Positions 57,590 through 64,000 of a stretch of 64,000 bases of DNA are shown here, in pieces. The DNA comes from Epiperipatus broadwayi (taxonomy: Eukaryota > Onychophora > Udeonychophora > Euonychophora > Peripatidae). The stretch is from positions 1,085,001 through 1,149,000 of the forward strand of contig JAQFVV010000151.1 of NCBI GenBank assembly GCA_028023455.1, read 5' to 3'. Each line of letters begins with the position of its first letter. Position 1 is the stretch's first letter. The translations under genes were made by a program, and so were the position numbers. Under the pieces are notes generated by a model. That model saw only the letters and a program-made list of their open reading frames with translations. It made no database searches and had not been told where the DNA came from.

Positions 57590-60125
57590 CACTGTAATAA
57601 CCCTCCTTTAGGCCATGGCTTAAAAGGATCTAAATGGTGAACAAAGGATTAAGAAAAAAATGAATCCACTTTAAATTAAACATAACTTAATGTATATGTA
57701 AACAAAGCTTAGGCTACTCTAAATATTGAACAAAGGATCAAGAATAGACTGGATCTACCAATTTTTGGTAGCTCAGATGACTATAAGCCTTGTATAATTA
57801 ATTATGAGTTTAATAACCCTTAAGTGACATATTCTATCTAGTTGATAAATTAATTTCACTCTGAATTATCAACAATGTTGTCAAGGTATAACATTAGAAC
57901 TACTAAGAATAGGTGGGTTCTTTTTATTCTTGATCCTTTGTTCAATATTTAAAATGCTTTTAAATCATAGCCTACGGGAGGGTGATTTACTCCCTTTGTT
58001 TACATATACATTGAGCTATGTTTAATTTAAAGTTTATATATTAAATCTTGTTTAATTATTACAACCAAGGCGTTAAAAGCGAGATGCTGTTGTTTCCAGT
58101 TTTGTATAATTAATTGTTTAATAATTCTTAAGTGTCATATTCCATCTGGTTGATAATTAATTTCACACTGAATTAACAACAATGTTGACAAAGGTACGCT
58201 TATAAACATCAGAGCTATGAAGAATAGGTGGATTTATTCTATTCTTAATCCTTTCTTTAACATTCAGTGCTTTTAAGTCATAGCCTGGGGAAGGGTGATT
58301 TACTTCCTTTGTTTACATATCATTGAGCTATGTTTAATTTAAAATTTGATATTAAATCTTGTTTATTATAACCAAGGTGTTAAAAGTGATATGCTATCCC
58401 CAGCCTTGTTTAATTAATTATGAGTACAATAACTCTTTAAGTGCTATATTCTATCTGTTTGACTCTGAATTAACAAAAACAATATTGACCAAGATATGCT
58501 TATAAACATCAGAGCTACCAAGAATAGGTGGATTCGGTACTTTGGTATTAGAGCTGTAATGTAGGGAAGATAGATCTTTTCAAATCCACAATAAATGTTT
58601 AATGTCATGATGACATCAAATTGAAAGGAAATAAATTCTGTGAGTATACATGTAGAAACATTTATTATCATTTCTATTGCAAATCCCAGCTAACTCTGCA
58701 ATCACGTGCTATATTTTTGGAGGAAAATTTTTAGTAGAGATCTCTATTTTCTGTGGTAGTATTAAATGGTTTATTTCAAGGCAACAATTCCTGTTATATA
58801 TTACATGGTAAATATCGTATGAGTATACTTAATGTGTTTTTATAAATATTATTTAAAAACCAAAATCATTTATTGTTTGTTTAGTAACAATTTTTTTGTG
58901 TGATGGCATCATTTCATTAAGATCAAAAATCACATTTTTTTTTTTTTGCTTTCAAATGTCATTCTAAAAAGTTGTTATGGTCCATCTCATACATATTTAA
59001 ATGTCTTGTTATTTAAAAACCCAAATCATTTACTGTTTGTTTAGTGCTTTTTTAAACTAACAATTTTTTTGTATAATGGTGTCATTTAATTAAGATAGCA
59101 AATCACATTTTTTTTGCTTTCAAATGTCATTCTAAAAAGTTGTTAGTGTCGTACATATTTGAATATCTCGTTATTTAAAAACAAAAACCATTTACTGTTT
59201 GTTTAGTGTTTTTTTAACTAACAATTTTTTTGTGTAATACCGTCATTTCATTAACATCGCAAATCTTTTTTTTATTTTTATTCCAAATGTCATTCTTAAA
59301 AGTTGTTAGTGTCCAAGTCGTACATATTTGAATGTCTTGTTCAAAAGGATACATTTCTTATTGAAAATGATAAATACGTTTATTATTTTTTACTTTTAGT
59401 TATTTTTAGTCCTGCAACACAGAGCATGTATTAGACCTACTGTGCCTGTTTCATTTCTGCATCAACACCCCTGATAACTGTGTAATATTGTCAAAATATC
59501 ATGTACAAGATCCATATACACATTTTTTTTGCCAAAAAAGTCGTGTACACGTTATTTTGATCAGATCCCAAGATTACAAAGTTATCAGTGGATTGATATG
59601 AATGTACACCGGTGCAGTAGGTCTAATACATGCTCTGTGTTGCAGCTCTAATACCAAAGTACTGTGAATTCATTTTATTCTTGATCCTTTGTTCAAAATT
59701 TAGTGCTTTTAAGTCATAGCCTGGAGGGGGATGATTTACCTCCTTTGTTTACATATCATTGAGCTATGTTTAATTTAAGGTTGACATATTAAATTTTGTT
59801 TATTATAATCAAAGTGTTAAAAGTGAGATGCGCTAGTATGAGATAATGATCATGTGATGTTTAGTGTTTTAATTAATTATGAGTACAAAACTCTTTAAGT
59901 GCCATACTCCATCTGGTTGATAAATCAATTTCACTCTGAATTACCAACAATGTTGACAAAGGTATGCTTATAAACATCACAGCTACCAAGAATAGGTGGA
60001 TTCATTCTATTCTTGATTCTTTGCTCAATATTTAGATTACTTTTAAGTCATAGCCTAAAGAAAAATGATTTACTCTCTTTGTTTACATATATATTGAGGT
60101 ATGTTTAATTTAAATTCAATTGAAG
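57590..60125 (+). repeat. ~310 bp tandem array with inverted first unit
   Basis: The landmark 'agaataggtgg' is found at 57907, 58221, 58521 and 59989; 'ttcttgatcctttgttcaa' type blocks follow each. Spacing is 314 and 300 bp where uninterrupted. The first unit (57590-57760) is reversed ('gaacaaaggatcaagaatag'). 'cctttgtttacatat' and 'gagctatgtttaattta' repeat in each unit. No coding frame. A 1.13 kb element interrupts unit three. Confidence 0.8.
58536..59663. mobile_element. TIR element inserted in the array, with internal 165-bp repeats
   Basis: Ends 'gtactttggtattagagctg' (58537-58556) and its exact complement (59643-59662). The array sequence resumes at 'attcatttt' on the right and breaks after 'ggattc' on the left. 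Inside are three ~165 bp direct repeats (landmark 'caaatgtcattct' at about 58953, 59121 and 59284) and a second fold-back ('cagagcatgtattagaccta' at 59421 versus its complement at about 59616). No transposase frame, so it is non-autonomous. Confidence 0.8.
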
Positions 60126-60754
60126 TATAGAAACTGATAAAATGATGGAGTGATTCAAAATACAAACCACTTTGCAAACTTATCGGATTACAAAAGATAG
60201 CACATCTCCATAATTAATGAAGCCAATCTGACAAATTCTTAACAACATAGTCAACAGAGAATTGGAGGTTTATTATAGTTTTCTTTTCTTTGTGTATTCC
60301 CCAGATAAGAATAAATAGAATTGTTTATGGTACCATTATGTGAAACAAAATCTTCCAAATCACCTTAGATTTGAATGCAAAAACTTATAGGGTGGAAATT
60401 GTTCAAGTTAAGTAGTGAATTATCCCTTTCCAATACACTACCAGTGCAATACAGTAACTTCTGCAGATATCAGCATATATGAAATATAATATAAAGCAAA
60501 TATATCCTTGCTCAATCACTTTGAACATACCAAACGCATTAACCATTAACAATTCATTCACATGCAAGTACTATACAATACATTTACTATCCATTATGTA
60601 TATCCTTTTAATTTTAATAAGTTTATGATTCCATTTCAAATATGCCAATGATAGAAAACCAACATGTAATACACTTATGTAATACATAATATTAAAAGCC
60701 TAAAGTTAAACTAGGCAATAAAATAATCAAAATTATCCCAAATTCAAAACTAAA
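60126..60754. other. No feature recognised
   Basis: AT-rich spacer. Confidence 0.4.
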
Positions 60755-61920
60755 CCAGACTAGCCAAAGAAAATTTAAACTCTAAAACACAACCAATGGT
60801 TTCACTCCTACAAACAGACTCCTCAAGTATAAAGGACTAAAACAACAAATTTATACTACATATTACCCATAATTCCCACTTACATCCCACACAACCTTAT
60901 ATTAAAAGAACTTTAAAACAAGTTAATTGCTCCAAAATCATACATTTTTATTAATAATGATTCTTTAATTCTTTTTATTTCATTTCTTTCAAAGAAGACA
61001 GCCTTAGCCTCATCAAAACTCAGTGTGGCCTTTATCCCTTTCATGGATACATATATATAAAGCAGAACTGAGATATTTATTTCTAATCCTACTTTCATGT
61101 ACTTTTATTCTTTCATTTAAACTCAAACTATTCTGACCTATATTATATATATATCCTCTCACAAAAACAAGGGATAATATACACTACTCCAGGAATAGTT
61201 TTTCAATCAAAAATTTCTTTTGTATTGTTTAATAAATTATTCAAAGTATTATCCCTTTTCCAAGGAATTTTTTTATTTCCAAACAAATTTTTTTATAGAA
61301 TTGTAAGTAAAAATAAAAATTTGTTTGGAAATTAAAAAATTGCTTGGAAAAGGTGTATTATTTTGAATAACTTATTATTCCCCTCTTTTCTTCCAAAGAG
61401 TAAGCTCGTGGTTTAAGACCTGTAGAGGTCCCTACTATCGCATTTTATACGCATGTGCTTGAGGCTGCAGCCTTAATGAATATTAAACAATACAAAGAAA
61501 ATTTTTGATAGACTATTCCTGGAATAGTGTATATTATCCTTTGTTTTTGTAAGAAGGTATATAAAGATCATAATAGTTTGAGCTTAAATGAAAGAACAAA
61601 AGGAGGATTAGAAAAAATATCTCAATTCTGCTTTATACATCCATGAAAGGCATACAGGCTACACTATTAGTTTTGATGAGGCTAAATAACAAGAAGAATT
61701 AAGGAATCTTTATTATTAAAAATTTATGATACTGAAGCAATTAGCTTGTTTAAAAATTCTATTAATATTAAAGATATATGAGATGTAAGTGGGAATTGTG
61801 GGTAATATGCAATATAAATTTTGTTATATTTTAGTCCTTTATACTTGAGAAGTCTGCTTATAGCAGTGAAACCATTGTTTTGTGTTTTAGCATTTACTTT
61901 CTTTGGCTAATCTGCTTTAG
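60755..61920. repeat. Long palindrome, ~450 bp arms, with nested elements in the loop
   Basis: The left arm (60755-61240) contains 'caaccaatggtttcac' and 'gggataatatacacta'; the right arm (61480-61920) has their complements in mirror order. The loop holds a second smaller palindrome (61230-61375, 'tttccaaacaaattttt') and a family C copy (61385-61478). Arm identity looks moderate with scattered indels. The left arm allows a 61-codon minus-strand frame but the right arm breaks it, so I call no protein. Confidence 0.75.
61385..61478 (-). repeat. Family C copy in palindrome loop
   Basis: 'cttttcttccaaagagtaag', 'gacctgtagaggtccctac' and 'gaggctgcagccttaatgaa' mark a reversed family C copy. Confidence 0.7.
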
Positions 61921-62917
61921 TCTATGAATAAATAATATTCTATACATTAGAAGAAATGCCTACTTGTATTAATAATGAACTCTGTTAATAGTTAACATGT
62001 GAAATTATCGGTTCAGTTTTAGAGTTCATATTATATTTTTCTGCAGTTAGGAATGAAGTCAATAATTAATGACTTAACTTCTTAATCATGGTAAAAGAAT
62101 TTAATTTACCTATTAGGATCAAATATATAAAGTTTCTTGTATCAGAACAGCATATGAGCATTACGATTTAATAATGATTACTCATGTTTAAGTGGGTGAC
62201 TTGAAAGTAGCATGCATCCTTAAGCAATGTGTCCAAACCCATAATTAGTATCAGCATTTTCTACAGAGGAAGTTAATAGTTTGAAACTAGTCAAAAATTG
62301 TTTAGAATCACTATGGAACATTGATTACTCATGCTTGCAAAAGTAAGTGCTCAAGAGTGAAATATGAGATAGATTACTGTCATTAAATAAAGCGTTTTTC
62401 TATATTTCTTAACTTTAGAGGTAAACATTGTACACATGGTATAAATACCCAAGGTCATGAACTTTGATGAATTGGAGACACATAATAATGAGCAAAAAGA
62501 TTTTTTGAGCAGCTGAAATATTATAATTCACTAAAAAATACTTCATCAATGTTGTAATTCCAGAAAAAAGACTCTTACAGAGAGTTTACAATAGCAGAAG
62601 TGTTTCTCAATTTTATCAATAAATCGAGTTTTTCTCTCTCCATAGGGGATATTTTTATAAATGGCAATATCAGTTCCAAGATTAACGAAAACAATGTATT
62701 CTGAACAAAGATTCATTTTACTAGATGCATTGATAATAAATGCTATATAAAAAATAATTGCATGATTTACTGCTTAGGAGTTCATAAGAAGCTTGCTATA
62801 ATAATCCAACAGCAATCTTATATTATTAATCATGTGATTATTTGATCTCTATCTGTTCAAATTTCTTGGCTTTCATTAATTTACTTTACCATTTGGTTTC
62901 TCTCTTACATGAGTGAG
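61921..62917. other. No feature recognised
   Basis: AT-rich spacer; a SINE-tail-like phrase at 62775 only. Confidence 0.4.
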
Positions 62918-63345
62918 TGTCAGCTTGGATATCATATAAATGATGTAATGGATGATGATCTACTAATGAGTCAGCTTCACTGTATTGTTAAAAGCTGAAT
63001 TGCTTGTAGTTGTATAAACATGAAATGCTATCAGTGATTAGAACACATTTTATCACATGACTCTTGCTTTTATCACATGACTCTTGCTCAACTGCCAACT
63101 TCATCATTTATTTATATATATAAAAAAATGGTATTATAAATGATCTAAACACTTTAATGCAGTGGTAAAAGTGGCAGACTCATCACATGACCTTTTAAGT
63201 CATGTGATAAAATGTGTTCTAATCACTGATAGCATTTATATATTTATACAATTACAAGCACTTCAGCTTTTGACAGTAGTGAAGCTGACTCATTAGTACA
63301 TCATCATCCATTACATCATTTATATGATATGCAAGCTGCCACATC
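62918..63345. repeat. Palindrome, ~155 bp arms
   Basis: The left arm has 'gatgatgatctactaatgag' and 'tatcagtgattagaacacat'; the right arm shows the complements. At the centre 'tttatcacatgactcttgc' is duplicated in tandem. No coding capacity. Confidence 0.75.
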
Positions 63346-63794
63346 AGCAGTATCATCATTCATATTCTATTTATACACTAGCCAAAAAAAAAAATAAACA
63401 GAAAGAAAAAAGTTGGAGACAAAACAAAATTTTAACTTTGCAGTTCACTTTGCAATTGTTTTGCAGCGTAAATTTGTGTGACTAAATTTATAATAAATCA
63501 ATTTAATATCTGCTTTTTCCACTTTGTCATCAATATTCATTAATGTATTATTTTCAAAAAGTGTGTATATTTATTTATTCCGTAAATAAGAAGCAAATAA
63601 TATAGCAATATAAACACCATACAATAAAAATCTTGAGCCAGAATTTTAAAATACAACAGATAAAATATAAAACATATAATATAATGTTTTAATTATTTAT
63701 CAAGCACATTATATTTCCATTAAAAAAGATCTTAATATTAACTCGCTGTAAATTGCAAGATTTCACGTGAGTTAATTTGTTTAAAGAAATAGTG
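63346..63794. other. No feature recognised
   Basis: AT-rich spacer. Confidence 0.4.
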
Positions 63795-64000
63795 GATTTA
63801 AATGTGAAGAGAGTAATCTCTTCACATTCTCAAATCAAGATGCTTCAGCTTGGCCTATATAAGTAAGAAATTAGCTTAAAGATAAGATGGCCATTCTTAT
63901 CCTTATAAAGTCCCTATTTTGTGTTGAGGTTTGAGAAGTCCCTCTATAGTCAAAAACTACATCATTTGGCTATTATACAAATGCTTAAAATGCATGTGGA
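63795..64000 (-). repeat. Family C copy, running off the window
   Basis: 'ctcaaatcaagatgcttcag', 'gataagatggccattcttat' and 'gagaagtccctctatagt' match the 39.2 kb copy in reverse order. A possible second arm would lie beyond the end. Confidence 0.6.

Noticed and set aside
57590-60125. CRISPR array
   Set aside because: Units are ~310 bp, diverged, with no short repeat/spacer alternation, in an animal-type sequence.
60913-61098. 61-codon minus-strand frame in the left palindrome arm
   Set aside because: The mirror arm has frameshifts and stops in the same sequence, so no selection on a protein is visible.
1-64000. Assignment to octopus or another named species
   Set aside because: The AT-rich, SINE- and RTE-rich content suggested cephalopods, but the abundant octopus SINE I would expect is not seen; no diagnostic gene is present.

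Overview
This is an AT-rich animal-type window that I read as intergenic or intronic DNA built almost entirely of transposable-element relics. The signs of a eukaryote, probably an invertebrate, are decayed non-LTR retrotransposons (RTE-like, Jockey/CR1-like), Penelope-like (PLE) fragments, tRNA-headed SINEs, many fold-back elements and (AC)n/poly-A tracts. I found no rRNA, intact tRNA, operon or host protein gene. The species cannot be fixed from the sequence.

Layout. 0.3-5.8 kb: palindromic repeats, a decayed LINE (2.06-3.56 kb), a small hammerhead ribozyme (5.13 kb) and a head-to-head SINE pair. 7-13 kb: a PLE GIY-YIG fragment, a MITE, a tRNA-like SINE and two related LINE C-termini. 15.5-18.8 kb: a hammerhead-bearing repeat, a LINE reverse transcriptase with one in-frame stop, and a tandem array whose ~290-330 bp units each carry a hammerhead. 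20-25.3 kb: several copies of a ~370 bp repeat (called Rep-A here) with hammerhead-like cores, and a 404 bp hammerhead element. 25.9-33.1 kb: a fold-back, an RTE relic, another LINE C-terminus and a circularly permuted sister of the 24.9 kb hammerhead element. 33.7-39.3 kb: hammerhead repeats and an RTE relic with two nested insertions. 39.65-40.2 kb: the only CpG-bearing stretch, a possible promoter/first exon. 46-52 kb: a candidate LTR retrotransposon (two ~1.4 kb direct repeats around a coiled-coil ORF) with a PLE fragment inside it. 53-55 kb: a third RTE relic with two insertions flanked by direct repeats. 57.6-60.1 kb: a ~310 bp tandem array split by a 1.13 kb terminal-inverted-repeat element. 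60.7-64 kb: two long palindromes and a repeat running off the end.

Main result: at least four repeat families here carry sequences that fold as type I hammerhead ribozymes (CTGANGA core, stem II hairpin, GAAA, very short palindromic stem III, closing stem I). Some are tandem, and two copies are circular permutations of each other. That is the architecture of the small circular-RNA retroelements called retrozymes, which are thought to borrow reverse transcriptase from PLEs; two PLE relics lie in the same window. All structural calls were made by eye, without folding or database searches.
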